Positions 44,805 through 54,222 of a stretch of 64,000 bases of DNA are shown here, piece after piece (the stretch's first letter is position 1; every line of letters starts with the position of its first letter). Source of the DNA: UBA8389 sp035719105 (GTDB lineage Bacteria; Bacteroidota; Bacteroidia; Bacteroidales; UBA1402); assembly GCA_035719105.1 (NCBI GenBank), contig DASTGN010000004.1, forward strand, positions 806,001 to 870,000, in the 5' to 3' direction. Both the position numbers and the translations under genes were made by a program. The notes beneath the pieces were generated by a model. It was not told the DNA's origin. It ran no database searches and saw nothing but the letters and a program-made list of their open reading frames with translations.

Positions 44805-46340
44805 TTAATTGTTGACGTATGAAAATCCTAATTTCTGAAGTCCGATGCTGATTTCCGGATTGCTCATGAACAGTTGCCACAGCAATCCACTCCGATAGTT
44901 CTCAATCATATCGGCAATTGGTCCTTGATCTATGGCTAAGTAACTTTTGACCACCCGCTTAGAGGCATCCAAACTCGGGTTGAAGGCATCGTAAAAACCG
45001 TATTTTCCAAACAGTTCCTTGCCTTCGTCAAAATAAAAATGTCGCAAAGCGGCTATTGAAGCCTCTGGTGTATAGACAATTGAAGAAATGGCTGCTGTAG
45101 GCGATACGGTTCCATTTTCGTCGTTCGTGCCTGGGTGGTGCGACGTGTATCCGACCAAAGCATCATCGGAGGAAGTGAACCCCCAGCAATTGGCACCCAA
45201 ACCAGCATGTTTTTTTGGGTTGTCCATGGCATAAGCCAGATGAATCAGGGCGTGCGCTTTGTTCCGTTCGAAATAGTTGGTGTACGAATCCTGCAAACCT
45301 CGAGGATCCAAGCCCAAGTAAGAATAATGTGTAAAAAACAATGGGCCACCGTATTCCATGCCCAAACTGAGTTTGATTCCGTAATAACTTTTTCCATTGT
45401 AATAATAAGTTGAATGCTTGTAGCATTTTTCATATACGGAATCGGTAATGGCAAAAGTGGGTGATGAAGCCGCTAAAATGTAAGTGATCAAGGTTTCGTC
45501 ATAGCCTTTGATGGGGTGGTTCATCTTAAAACCGTAGTTTTTGGACCAATGCCAGAACAACGAATCCTTACCTTGCGTGTACCAGTTCCATTCGATGCTT
45601 TCCCACAATTTAGTAATGCGATTGGAAACGGATATTTCTTGTTCATTGCCGTTTTTGAAATAAGCTCTTGCCGTGAGCAAGCCCTGAGTGAGGAATGCAG
45701 TTTCCACCAGGTCGCCTCCATCATCGAATTTGCTGAAGCTGAACGGCTTGCCTGTTTTGGCATCGTACCAGTGGGCCCAGGCACCGTGAAAACGTTCGGT
45801 CGTTTCCAAAAAACCAATAATCTTGCTAATTTGCGAATAAGCAGCCTGACGTGTCACATATCCTCTATTCGCAGCGGCAACTAATGCCATCACACCAAAA
45901 CCAGTACCACCCGTGGTTACAATATCCCCATTGGTGTCGTTGCTGCGTTCTCTGGCCATGCCCGTGGTTGGTTCGCCAAAATCGCTGAAATAGCGTGTCG
46001 TATAGCGTTGAACCATATCCAACAGAATGTCCTTTTGGTCTGAAGCCAAGGCAATTTTTAAATTGCCGACAGTTTTATTGGAACGAACGCGGTAGCTGAC
46101 CTCGCTACCAGGTTTCAGTCCAGGAAAGTCCATCCAACTGTTTTGCTGGGTGGAAGCAATCTTGATGAATGAGTGACCATTAGTGGAACGGTAGATATCC
46201 ATGACTTTCCTGTCCGGATTTTGCCAAGTCAATTCAACATGGGCAGGCCAAGCTTCGCCCTTCAGTTCCAGATTCGGCGTTTTGCCTGCTGCTGAAGCCG
46301 TCAATAATAGAAAGGCGCATATAGCGGAAGTCAATTTCAT
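44805..46340 (-). CDS. periplasmic GH144-type glucanase with N-terminal fibronectin-like domain
   Basis: The 511-residue protein has a signal peptidase I-type signal (LTSAICAFLLLTASAAG), so it is probably periplasmic, unlike the surface paralogue at 37683-39323. An FN3-like domain spans about 25-95 (WPAHVELTWQNPDRKVMDIYRS as short strands). The glycoamylase/GH144 domain covers about 110-511 (TTGMARERSND, GFGVMALVAAANRGY, FWHWSKNYGFKMNHPIKGYDE, CWGFTSSDDALVGY, DQGPIADMIENYRSGLLWQLF). A GTT-free ATG at 46349 is an alternative start; 46340 gives the cleaner signal. It may be the sophorose-releasing type, acting before the GH3 enzyme. Confidence 0.85.
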   Translation of the reverse strand: MKLTSAICAFLLLTASAAGKTPNLELKGEAWPAHVELTWQNPDRKVMDIYRSTNGHSFIKIASTQQNSWMDFPGLKPGSEVSYRVRSNKTVGNLKIALASDQKDILLDMVQRYTTRYFSDFGEPTTGMARERSNDTNGDIVTTGGTGFGVMALVAAANRGYVTRQAAYSQISKIIGFLETTERFHGAWAHWYDAKTGKPFSFSKFDDGGDLVETAFLTQGLLTARAYFKNGNEQEISVSNRITKLWESIEWNWYTQGKDSLFWHWSKNYGFKMNHPIKGYDETLITYILAASSPTFAITDSVYEKCYKHSTYYYNGKSYYGIKLSLGMEYGGPLFFTHYSYLGLDPRGLQDSYTNYFERNKAHALIHLAYAMDNPKKHAGLGANCWGFTSSDDALVGYTSHHPGTNDENGTVSPTAAISSIVYTPEASIAALRHFYFDEGKELFGKYGFYDAFNPSLDASKRVVKSYLAIDQGPIADMIENYRSGLLWQLFMSNPEISIGLQKLGFSYVNN

Positions 46341-46351
46341 CGAAGTCAATT

Positions 46352-48565
46352 TTATTTCAGTTGAAAACCTTTCTGAAGGACATCCCTGGAATTTCCACCT
46401 ACGAACAGCAAAAATTCACCGGGTTCCGTACCATAACTCATATCTAAACGGTGGAAGGCCAACAAGTCGGGCGACAGCGTAAATTCCACGGTTTTAGTTT
46501 CGCCAGGTTGAATGGATAATTTCGTGAAACCCTTCAATTCCTTGACGGGGCGGGTGACGCTGCCTACTAAATCGCGAATATACCATTGCACCACTTCTTC
46601 ACCGGCTACCTTCCCAGTATTCTTAACCTGGACGGAAGCTTTGAGACTCCCTTTTTCGGTCAGCACTGTATTTGAAAGTTGTAGATTGGAATATTCAAAC
46701 GTGCTGTAACTGAGGCCAAATCCGAATGGAAACAAAGGGTCGTTGGGCACATCGATGTATTTGGACTTGTATTTGTCGTTCGGTAGATAAATGGGTCGGC
46801 CAGTATTCTTGGCATAATAATAGATGGGCACTTGACCCAAGTTGCGTGGAAAAGTCATGGTTAGCTTTCCGGAAGGATTGTAATCTCCATAAAGCACCTG
46901 CGTGATTGCTTCAGCTCCCATTGAGCCTGCAAACCAGGTTTCGAGGAGGGCATCGGACAAGACTTCTTCGCGACTCAAATCCAAGGCTCGACCATTCATC
47001 AGAACCACAACGACGGGTTTGCCCAATTTCTTGAGTTCGGCCAACAATTCAGTTTGAACCCCTGGCACTAAAATGTTGGAACGGCTTGAGGCTTCACCAC
47101 TCCAATCACAGCTTTCGCCGATGACCAGTACGATTTTGTCAGCTTTGGCCGCGATTTGCAAAGCTTCAGGGAATCCGGTTTTGTCATCACCCATTTTCTG
47201 GCAACCTTTTGCATAGAATATATCTTGCTGACGGGCTTTCATTGCTTCAAAAAGCGATGGAATGTTATCCCATTTGCCTGCTGCTATCCACGAACCGAGC
47301 AAGTCGCGTTTTGATGCGGCGAGTTCACCAATCACAGCGATTCTTTCTCCTTTTTTTAACGGTAAGACTTCGTTTTCATTTTTTAGGAGCACCAAGCTTC
47401 GTTTGGCTACGTCCAATGCTGCATCGAGATTCTCTTTGGAATAAACCTTGGCCTTTTCACGTGATTCATTACAATATTTATAGGGGTCGTCGAACAATCC
47501 GAGTTCGAATTTGGTACGCAGGATGCGGAGAACAGCTTGATCGATCTGTTTTTCCTTGACAACGCCTGACTTGACAAGTTTTTCCAAGTATTTGAAATAA
47601 ATTTCACCTTGCATGTCCATATCAACTCCCGCATTTAGTGCCAATGCACCTGCATCTTCTTCGTTAGCGACGATACCGTGGTTCACCATTTCATTGATGG
47701 AAGTATAGTCAGTTACAACGAAACCTTTGAAGCCCAAATCTTTACGGAGTAACTCGGTCAGCAGGTATTTATTACCTGTTGCTGGCACTCCATCCAGTTC
47801 ATTGAAAGAAGTCATCACGCTTCCAACGCCTGCTTGAATGGCCGCTTTATAGGGTGGGAGGTAGGTATCCAGGAATACCCTTTTCGACATATCCACCGTA
47901 TTGTAATCGCGACCAGCCTGAGGTGCTCCATAGGCAGCAAAATGTTTTACACAAGCCAGTATGGTTGAAGTGTCGGCCAAATCTGTTCCTTGAAAACCAT
48001 GGACACGAGCTTCAGCAATTTTGGAACCTAAAAAAGGATCTTCTCCGGCACCCTCAGAAACTCTTCCCCAACGCGGTTCCACTGAAATATCCACCATGGG
48101 CGCGAAAGTCCAGTTCAGTCCCGATGCGGAAGCCTCCGTGGCGGATATACGAGCCGATTTTTCAATGGCAGCCAAATCCCAAGAACAAGATTCTCCCAGG
48201 GAAATGGGGAAAATGGTTCTGTAACCATGAATAACGTCGTAACCGAATAATAAAGGTATGCCCAGCCTGGATTCTTCGACTGCTGCTTTTTGGAGTGTCC
48301 GAACATAGGCTACCGTGTGCGCGTTGAAGATGTTGCCACAATTACCTTTCTTGATATCTTCCAGATAGGAGCTTCGTATGGTTGGTCCAGTAACATCCCA
48401 GTCGCTGGTGTATAAGACCATTTGACCGATCTTTTCTTGAAGGGTCATCAATTTCAATACGGAATCAGCCTTATGTTTGAGGTTCGATTCTTTGTTGTTT
48501 GCAGGGTTCTGCGCGCAGGCTGCAAACAACAAGAGACATATAGCAAGTCCGATCAATCTTTTCAT
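46352..48565 (-). CDS. GH3 beta-glucosidase (BglX-type), probable beta-1,2-gluco-oligosaccharidase
   Basis: The 737-residue lipoprotein has CLLLFAAC (Cys17). The GH3 N-terminal TIM barrel has MTLQEKIGQMVL, GVGSVMTSFNELDGVPATGN and the nucleophile Asp in GFVVTDYTSI. The C-terminal alpha/beta sandwich has VLLKNENEVLPL and GESCDWSGEASSR. A final FN3-like domain is KNTGKVAGEEVVQWYI. A beta-glucosidase of this type from Bacteroides (BT_3567) acts on beta-1,2-gluco-oligosaccharides and is likewise near SusC/D and GH144-type genes. It is the first gene of the operon, behind the repeats at 48611-48696. Confidence 0.9.
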   Translation of the reverse strand: MKRLIGLAICLLLFAACAQNPANNKESNLKHKADSVLKLMTLQEKIGQMVLYTSDWDVTGPTIRSSYLEDIKKGNCGNIFNAHTVAYVRTLQKAAVEESRLGIPLLFGYDVIHGYRTIFPISLGESCSWDLAAIEKSARISATEASASGLNWTFAPMVDISVEPRWGRVSEGAGEDPFLGSKIAEARVHGFQGTDLADTSTILACVKHFAAYGAPQAGRDYNTVDMSKRVFLDTYLPPYKAAIQAGVGSVMTSFNELDGVPATGNKYLLTELLRKDLGFKGFVVTDYTSINEMVNHGIVANEEDAGALALNAGVDMDMQGEIYFKYLEKLVKSGVVKEKQIDQAVLRILRTKFELGLFDDPYKYCNESREKAKVYSKENLDAALDVAKRSLVLLKNENEVLPLKKGERIAVIGELAASKRDLLGSWIAAGKWDNIPSLFEAMKARQQDIFYAKGCQKMGDDKTGFPEALQIAAKADKIVLVIGESCDWSGEASSRSNILVPGVQTELLAELKKLGKPVVVVLMNGRALDLSREEVLSDALLETWFAGSMGAEAITQVLYGDYNPSGKLTMTFPRNLGQVPIYYYAKNTGRPIYLPNDKYKSKYIDVPNDPLFPFGFGLSYSTFEYSNLQLSNTVLTEKGSLKASVQVKNTGKVAGEEVVQWYIRDLVGSVTRPVKELKGFTKLSIQPGETKTVEFTLSPDLLAFHRLDMSYGTEPGEFLLFVGGNSRDVLQKGFQLK

Positions 48566-48595
48566 GGTAAAACGTTTTCAAGTTAGATTACCATG

Positions 48596-48603
48596 CAAAC
48601 ATA
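48596..48603 (-). promoter_or_regulatory. -7 box of the glucan-utilisation operon
   Basis: On the minus strand TATGTTTG (48603-48596) matches TAnnTTTG and lies 30 bases before the GH3 ATG. No TTG is found 19-21 bp upstream, which is typical of activator-dependent promoters; the repeat sites lie just beyond. Confidence 0.5.
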
Positions 48604-48610
48604 CGGTCAC

Positions 48611-48696
48611 AACCTACACTTGGTTGTTTTCTTTAACCCATTATGAACCCTACATGTTTTAAAGCACATTTTAGGGTACCCCATTTTAACCCTACA
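48611..48696 (-). promoter_or_regulatory. repeated TGTAGGGTT sites, candidate operators of the glucan operon
   Basis: The plus strand carries AACCCTACA at 48646-48654 and 48688-48696 (42 bp apart, four helix turns) and a one-base-shorter AACCTACA at 48611-48618. An AGGGTACCCCA near-palindrome lies between at 48673-48683. They sit directly upstream of the -7 box and are the obvious candidates for binding by the LuxR-type regulator encoded next door. Confidence 0.45.
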
Positions 48697-48766
48697 AGCT
48701 ATTTTAAGTAGTGTTTAATAGATTGTGAAAGAGCGAGATATATGAAATCGAAAAATAAGAAACAGT

Positions 48767-51622
48767 TTATTTGAATTCAATCATAAATTCGGTTAAACTC
48801 TTAGTAGAAGGGATGCCAATCTTTTTTCGGATTCGATAACGGGCCAATTCCACGCCTTTGAGCGAGATGTTCATCAGGTGTGCGATGTCTTTACTGGTAA
48901 GGTTTAGGCGCAAATAGGCACAAAAACGCAAATCGTTCGAAGTCAATTCAGGGAAACTGCTGTGTAAGTTTCTGAAAAAATTCTCATGAATTCGGTCGAA
49001 GTTGGTCTGAAAAATTGACCAATCGTCTTCGGAACTCAGATTTTCGTTCAGGATTCGGACGAGCTTTTCGTAGTATTTGTTGGGATATACCGCACCAAGG
49101 ATTTTCTTTTGATTGGTCAATTCCACTTTGATATTGGCCAACAATTCGTTTTTCTTAATCAAGGAAATGGTCGAAGCAGCGAGCTCTTTACTTTTTACAG
49201 TCAATTCGTTTTCAAGTTTTTCGTTCTGCAAGGCAACGATTTTCTGTTCCCGTTGTTCGATTTCGTGCAGCCTTCTCGCTTCTTCAACCCGTTCAATCTT
49301 AAGTTTCTTATCGTGAAACAAGTGCTGAATGTACCTGAAAATGCCATAAAGCAAACCTGCAAGCAAAATCAGGTACAGGATACGGGCTTCTATGCTCCAA
49401 TAGAATGGCGGTTTGATGGTAAAGGTGTATGAGGTGGTCGAAAGTACGATTCCACTTTTGGTAAGGGCTTCCGCCTTAAACGTGTAATCACCCCAGGGTA
49501 AATAGTTGTAGGTTTTTTCAGTGATAATTGACGGTTCAGACCAAACAATGTCCAAACCCTCTAATTTGTATCGGAAATGAACATCGCTCATCTGACCAAA
49601 CCGAGGATAGAAGACAGTAAAGGTGAAATTGTTTTGACGAAATGGAATCGATGAGTTGACCGAATCGCTAATAGGCAAGAAGTCGTTGTCCTTCGACTCA
49701 GCATCAGAAGATAAAATGGATCGGAACATTAACCTGACGGCGCCTTTTTTGTCTTTGTCAGGAGGTAAATTGTAAAGAGCCAATCCGTTTTCCAGTAAAA
49801 ATAGGCAACTGTTTTCGGTCAGGGGAACGATGTTTTGATAATCATCCACGGTTTGGTTTTGGAACAAGGCGTAAGGGACAACGTCTATCAGACTGACTCG
49901 GCTTCCGTCCACCCTAAACAGTGCAGCTTCCTCATCTCGGATAAACCAATACAGATTGTTTCGGAATGGACAGATGCGGTAAGCATGGGAAAAATACCCC
50001 AACTGGTCGTTCATTTCTTTGTAAGGAATAATCCGTTTGCGAATGTCATCAAAAGTGTACAACCCCGTTTTGTCGGCAAAAACGACTCGACTGTTCAACA
50101 TGAGTACATGAATGGGGTATTGATGCTTACCGTCCAGACTTCTGAAAACCTGAATATTCTCCGCTTTTTTCAGATTGGATGTCAAATGAATGGCATACAT
50201 GCCTTCGTAGAGGTGACTGGCCCAAATGGTGCCGGTGTAATCGATTTCCAACGAACGAACTGGGTTCAAGAAATTCTGGATAACGTGGCTGAATTTCCAT
50301 TTTCCGTTAGGCTTCGTATAAAGGGACAGAGAGGTGTAGGTGCCCTGAATCAACACTTCTTTGCCGTTGATGGTGCCCTTTTGCATACACATGCCTCCTT
50401 TTACCGGGCCAACGATGGTCGGTTTTCCAGATCCGACTTCGAATGTTTCCTCGTTGTTACCGCAAAAAAGCTGGTCGTTAAACTCGCTCAGATTCCAAAC
50501 TTGTCCTTTGATATCGGATTCCAGTTGCAACGATTGAATGGAGCGCCCGTCTGCAGATCGTTTCGCTTTGTATAGCCCTTGGTTGGATCCGATATAGATT
50601 TCGTCACCCTTTTGCTTAAGTGAATAGATGGATCCGATGGAGGGATGAAAGGAAGGAATGTATCGGATGGATCCAGTCAGTCGGACCATCGTGATGCCCT
50701 TGTCCAAAGCCAACCAGAGGTTGTTTTCCTGATCGCAGTACATACCGAGGACGGTATTGTTTTGAAGGATGTTGCCTGTATTCAGAGTCCAAAGTTGGTG
50801 GCCGTTTTGGTCTATTGCCGTGACCCCATTCAAAATGGTTCCTATTAAGATGGTTCCATTAGGTGCGCGGATAGCGCGGTTGATCTCTGCTTTTTTAAGT
50901 TCTTCGTCCACGTCGGTCTTAAAACGGGTACAACTCTTGCCATCGTAAAGATATAAACCGTCCGAATTGGTTGCCAAAAGCATGGTGCTTTGGTTCAGGG
51001 GCAAAACAGCGATAATAGGATTGTCCAATCGCTTTTCCAGGACGGGTGTGATTTTGTTTTTCAACGGATCCACGCTACTGAAGCCGTATTGATCGGTATG
51101 GGTCAGAATGGTCTGTCCTACTTTGTTGAAGAACAAGAAGTTGAACGGGCAACGGTAGCCTTTGACTTGTCCATTTTCCAAAACAAAATAGGAAGTGAAC
51201 GATTGAAAGATGATCCGGTTGTTCCAATACAAAATGGTCCAGATCTCATCGTTCAGCATGTCGTAATTTTTTAGTAAGGCTGATAAGGACGTGTATCTCA
51301 ATTGATTGGTTTCATCCCTTTCAAAATACCCGAATTCTTCGAACGAACCGACATAGATGCGTTGGTCGGGTGCCACCATCAGAGAGCGTACCCGTTTGTT
51401 GGCAGGCATCTTGTGTACTTCCCAGATTGAACCGTCAAATTGTAAAAGTCCCTGATTGTTCCCAAAGTACATGGTGCCATCTTTGGCTTGACCGATCGAC
51501 CAGTTCTGATTGGACGCGAAATAGTCGTTTTTGGAGAATTGTGTGACGATGGGCAGGAATTCTTGCGCGGAAAGCCTGCAGCTGAGTAAAAGCAGAAGTA
51601 AGATCAGGTTTCGAGTTTTCAT
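48767..51622 (-). CDS. membrane-spanning propeller/Y_Y_Y sensor with cytoplasmic LuxR-type HTH
   Basis: The 951-residue protein from ATG 51622 (MKTRNLILLLLLLSC) has a signal peptide. Two-component-regulator beta-propeller repeats span about 25-620 (WSIGQAKDGTMYFGNNQGLLQFD). A Y_Y_Y domain lies before the membrane (HFRYKLEGLDIVWSEP ... YTFKAEALTKSG). One membrane helix is at about 745-763, a coiled coil at about 775-840, and a C-terminal LuxR-type HTH at about 890-951 (LTSKDIAHLMNISLKGVELARYRIRKKIG). No kinase or receiver is present, so it is a one-component transmembrane regulator. It lies just upstream of the glucan operon and 10 bp after aroB. Confidence 0.9.
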   Translation of the reverse strand: MKTRNLILLLLLLSCRLSAQEFLPIVTQFSKNDYFASNQNWSIGQAKDGTMYFGNNQGLLQFDGSIWEVHKMPANKRVRSLMVAPDQRIYVGSFEEFGYFERDETNQLRYTSLSALLKNYDMLNDEIWTILYWNNRIIFQSFTSYFVLENGQVKGYRCPFNFLFFNKVGQTILTHTDQYGFSSVDPLKNKITPVLEKRLDNPIIAVLPLNQSTMLLATNSDGLYLYDGKSCTRFKTDVDEELKKAEINRAIRAPNGTILIGTILNGVTAIDQNGHQLWTLNTGNILQNNTVLGMYCDQENNLWLALDKGITMVRLTGSIRYIPSFHPSIGSIYSLKQKGDEIYIGSNQGLYKAKRSADGRSIQSLQLESDIKGQVWNLSEFNDQLFCGNNEETFEVGSGKPTIVGPVKGGMCMQKGTINGKEVLIQGTYTSLSLYTKPNGKWKFSHVIQNFLNPVRSLEIDYTGTIWASHLYEGMYAIHLTSNLKKAENIQVFRSLDGKHQYPIHVLMLNSRVVFADKTGLYTFDDIRKRIIPYKEMNDQLGYFSHAYRICPFRNNLYWFIRDEEAALFRVDGSRVSLIDVVPYALFQNQTVDDYQNIVPLTENSCLFLLENGLALYNLPPDKDKKGAVRLMFRSILSSDAESKDNDFLPISDSVNSSIPFRQNNFTFTVFYPRFGQMSDVHFRYKLEGLDIVWSEPSIITEKTYNYLPWGDYTFKAEALTKSGIVLSTTSYTFTIKPPFYWSIEARILYLILLAGLLYGIFRYIQHLFHDKKLKIERVEEARRLHEIEQREQKIVALQNEKLENELTVKSKELAASTISLIKKNELLANIKVELTNQKKILGAVYPNKYYEKLVRILNENLSSEDDWSIFQTNFDRIHENFFRNLHSSFPELTSNDLRFCAYLRLNLTSKDIAHLMNISLKGVELARYRIRKKIGIPSTKSLTEFMIEFK

Positions 51623-51632
51623 GGAGCAGGGT

Positions 51633-52694
51633 TCAGATGCCCAACGCGTCGCAATAAAAGTCCAACATTTCTTCAATTTGTTCGCGATTGGCGGTTTGAT
51701 CGAGTTTCAATTCACCTATGCCCGAAAGCAACGTGAAATTGATGGTGGCACTTTCGTTCTTTTTGTCGTGCGTCATGGCTTCGTACAAGGTCGGATAATC
51801 CTTGCACGAAATCGGATAGACACCGTATTCTTCCCTTACGAAGCGGATGTATGATTGCAAAATGGAAGCCGGAAAGTTTAGCTGACGCATGCTTAAGTAA
51901 AGTTCGCAAAGCAACCCCCAAGCCACTGCATAACCGTGCAGGACGGGTTGTCCCTGTCGATGGGAAAGACTTTCGAAGGCGTGTCCTACGGTATGACCCA
52001 AGTTCAGTGCCTTGCGCAAACCTTGTTCTTTAGGATCTTTGGTGGTGATTTCGTACTTGATTTCTACGGAACGTTTAACCGCCTTTAAAAATGCTGGACT
52101 TTCAGGATGTTCGAGGTCCAGAGCCAATAATTCATTCCAATAAGTAACATCGGAAAGTAAGCCGTGTTTCAACATTTCAGCATAGCCAGAAAGAATATTT
52201 GCTCGATCCAACGTACCGAAAAAAGGTGCGTAAAAAACCACTACTGTGGGTAAGTGAAAAGCACCGATCTCATTCTTAAGCCCATTGAAATTGATTCCGG
52301 TTTTGCCTCCTACGGCGGCGTCCACAGCCGAAAGAACGGTTGTTGGGATGTGAATGCAATCGATTCCACGTTTAAAGGAAGCCGCCGCAAAACCTCCTAG
52401 GTCGGTAACCATGCCACCCCCGAGATTTACCAAAACCGATTTGCGGGTAGCCCCTTGACTGCTCAGAAATTGCCAGACGGTGGCAAGACTCTCTATGTTT
52501 TTATGGTCATCCCCAGCAGGAATGGTCAGAAAATGAGCATCACGCAGTACACTGGCTCCTTTCAATTCAGGCAAACAAAGCGTTGCCGTGTTGGTGTCCG
52601 TCAATACGAACACTTGGTTGGCGGCATAGGGCTGAAGCAGCGAATTTAGGTCGTTGTGGAGATTTTCAGAGAAAATCAAGCGGCTGGCTGGCAT
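51633..52694 (-). CDS. aroB: 3-dehydroquinate synthase
   Basis: The 353-residue enzyme has the NAD-binding GGGMVTDLGGFAAASFKRG motif (in two overlapping parts), the IPTTVLSAVDAAVGGKTGINF active-site stretch, and the metal ligands in LNLGHTVGHAFE and HGYAVAWG. It converts DAHP to 3-dehydroquinate, the second step of the shikimate pathway. The regulator gene follows after 10 bp, so readthrough from aroB may give that regulator its basal expression. A TATCTTTG box lies at 52724-52717 upstream. Confidence 0.96.
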   Translation of the reverse strand: MPASRLIFSENLHNDLNSLLQPYAANQVFVLTDTNTATLCLPELKGASVLRDAHFLTIPAGDDHKNIESLATVWQFLSSQGATRKSVLVNLGGGMVTDLGGFAAASFKRGIDCIHIPTTVLSAVDAAVGGKTGINFNGLKNEIGAFHLPTVVVFYAPFFGTLDRANILSGYAEMLKHGLLSDVTYWNELLALDLEHPESPAFLKAVKRSVEIKYEITTKDPKEQGLRKALNLGHTVGHAFESLSHRQGQPVLHGYAVAWGLLCELYLSMRQLNFPASILQSYIRFVREEYGVYPISCKDYPTLYEAMTHDKKNESATINFTLLSGIGELKLDQTANREQIEEMLDFYCDALGI

Positions 52695-52782
52695 AATAAA
52701 AGGTATTTTTATACTACAAAGATAGCAATTTCAAGGTTTTTTTGGATATTTGCATACATCGTTGGTTTTGACCTTAGATTCT

Positions 52783-54222
52783 ATGTTTTTGCATTCTGTA
52801 CCTTGGACTGATATTTTCCTGTTTCTGATGAAATCCTTCTATTGGATTACGTTGGTGGGTGTCGTCATGGTGGTGATTCTCGACAATCAAAATCCTTTAA
52901 AGACCATTTCCTGGGTTTTGGTGCTTATTTTATTGCCCTATGTCGGGCTTTTTCTCTATATTTTTCTGGGTCAACGCTATCGAAAGGTCAAAATCATTTC
53001 CAAAAAGAGCATTCGAAGCATCGAAAACAATCCGGCTTATTTATATGAGGAATTAGATCCTTCCAGCTATCCGCCAGAATGTACTGGATTAATCCGTATG
53101 TTGCGCGAAAACAATTCTCATCCGGTATTTTCTGGTAATCAGGTGCAACTCATCACAAATGGACGTGAGAAGTTCGACACCCTTTTTGACGATATTCGCC
53201 GTGCAAAGAAGCACATTCATTTGGAATACTACATCATTGACAGCAGCAAGATAGGGTATGAATTGCAATCCTTACTCATACAAAAAGCACAAGAGGGTAT
53301 TGAAGTTCGGGTGATTTATGACGACTTGGGTTCTTGGCATACCAAAAATTCCTTTTTTCGCGAAATGCAGGATGGTGGCGTTCAGGTGTTTCCATTTCTA
53401 AAAGTTCGTTTTCCTTGGCTTTCGCCAAAGACCAATTACCGAAATCACCGAAAAATTGCCGTTATCGATGGAGAAATTGGTTATACGGGCGGTTTCAATT
53501 TTGCTGATCGATATTTGGATGGTGGAAATTTCGATTTTTGGCGGGACACGCATGTGCGCATTGAAGGCAAAGGTGTTTACGGCTTGCAAACTGCTTTTCT
53601 GATTGACTGGTTTTTTATCAGCCGGAGCCTGATCACCTCCAAATTTTATTTCCCGAATATTCCCATCAAGGGCTCCTGCTTGGTTCAAACGGCCACCAGT
53701 AGCACCGATACGGATTGGCAAAACATCATGCAAAGCATTTTCAAAATCCTGACCACAGCCAAGAAATACGTATATCTGCAAACGCCTTATTTTCTGCCAA
53801 ACGAAAGTTTGTTGACCGCTATGCAGACTGCCGCTTTGAGTGGTGTGGATGTGCGTTTGATGGTGCCCGCCGATTCTGATACCAAAGTGGCTTTGAAAGG
53901 GATGCATTCCTATTTTGCTGAAATTCTGGAAGCCGGCGTTAAGGTATATGTCTATCATAAGGGTTTCCTACATGCCAAAACGACGGTAGCCGACGACATT
54001 GTTTCCACAGTAGGGTCTACCAACCTGGATTACAGGAGTTTTGAGTTGGATTTTGAAGTAAACGCCTTTATTTACGATGAGACTTTCGCGAAAGAAATGA
54101 AGGCTGTCTTTTTGAAAGATCAGGAGGATTGCAGCCCGATTATCTTATCGGAGTGGTCAAACAGACCAAAGTTTAAAAAGTGGATTGAATCGATCTGTCG
54201 GGTGTTTGGCCCACAACTCTAG
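52783..54222 (+). CDS. cls: cardiolipin synthase (phospholipase D family)
   Basis: The protein has about 479 residues from ATG 52783; an in-frame TTG at 52750 and ATG at 52828 are alternatives. Two N-terminal membrane helices (SFYWITLVGVVMVVIL and ISWVLVLILLPYVGLFLYIF) are followed by two HKD motifs: HRKIAVIDGEIGYTGGFNF and HAKTTVADDIVSTVGSTNLD. It joins two phosphatidylglycerol molecules into cardiolipin in the inner membrane. It is divergent from aroB. The last 4 bases overlap the end of the convergent rsmD. Confidence 0.93.
   Translation: MFLHSVPWTDIFLFLMKSFYWITLVGVVMVVILDNQNPLKTISWVLVLILLPYVGLFLYIFLGQRYRKVKIISKKSIRSIENNPAYLYEELDPSSYPPECTGLIRMLRENNSHPVFSGNQVQLITNGREKFDTLFDDIRRAKKHIHLEYYIIDSSKIGYELQSLLIQKAQEGIEVRVIYDDLGSWHTKNSFFREMQDGGVQVFPFLKVRFPWLSPKTNYRNHRKIAVIDGEIGYTGGFNFADRYLDGGNFDFWRDTHVRIEGKGVYGLQTAFLIDWFFISRSLITSKFYFPNIPIKGSCLVQTATSSTDTDWQNIMQSIFKILTTAKKYVYLQTPYFLPNESLLTAMQTAALSGVDVRLMVPADSDTKVALKGMHSYFAEILEAGVKVYVYHKGFLHAKTTVADDIVSTVGSTNLDYRSFELDFEVNAFIYDETFAKEMKAVFLKDQEDCSPIILSEWSNRPKFKKWIESICRVFGPQL

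Noticed and set aside
46335..46355. Short duplication GAAGTCAATTT at the GH3/GH144 junction
   Set aside because: It only creates two alternative start codons (46349 and 46340) and shows no wider repeat or mobile-element feature.
49835..50575. 246-codon plus-strand open frame opposite the LuxR-type regulator
   Set aside because: It is a shadow of the propeller-coding region; composition and sequence show no protein family features.
53398..53958. 186-codon minus-strand open frame opposite cls
   Set aside because: It covers the conserved HKD-bearing region of cls and is explained by it.
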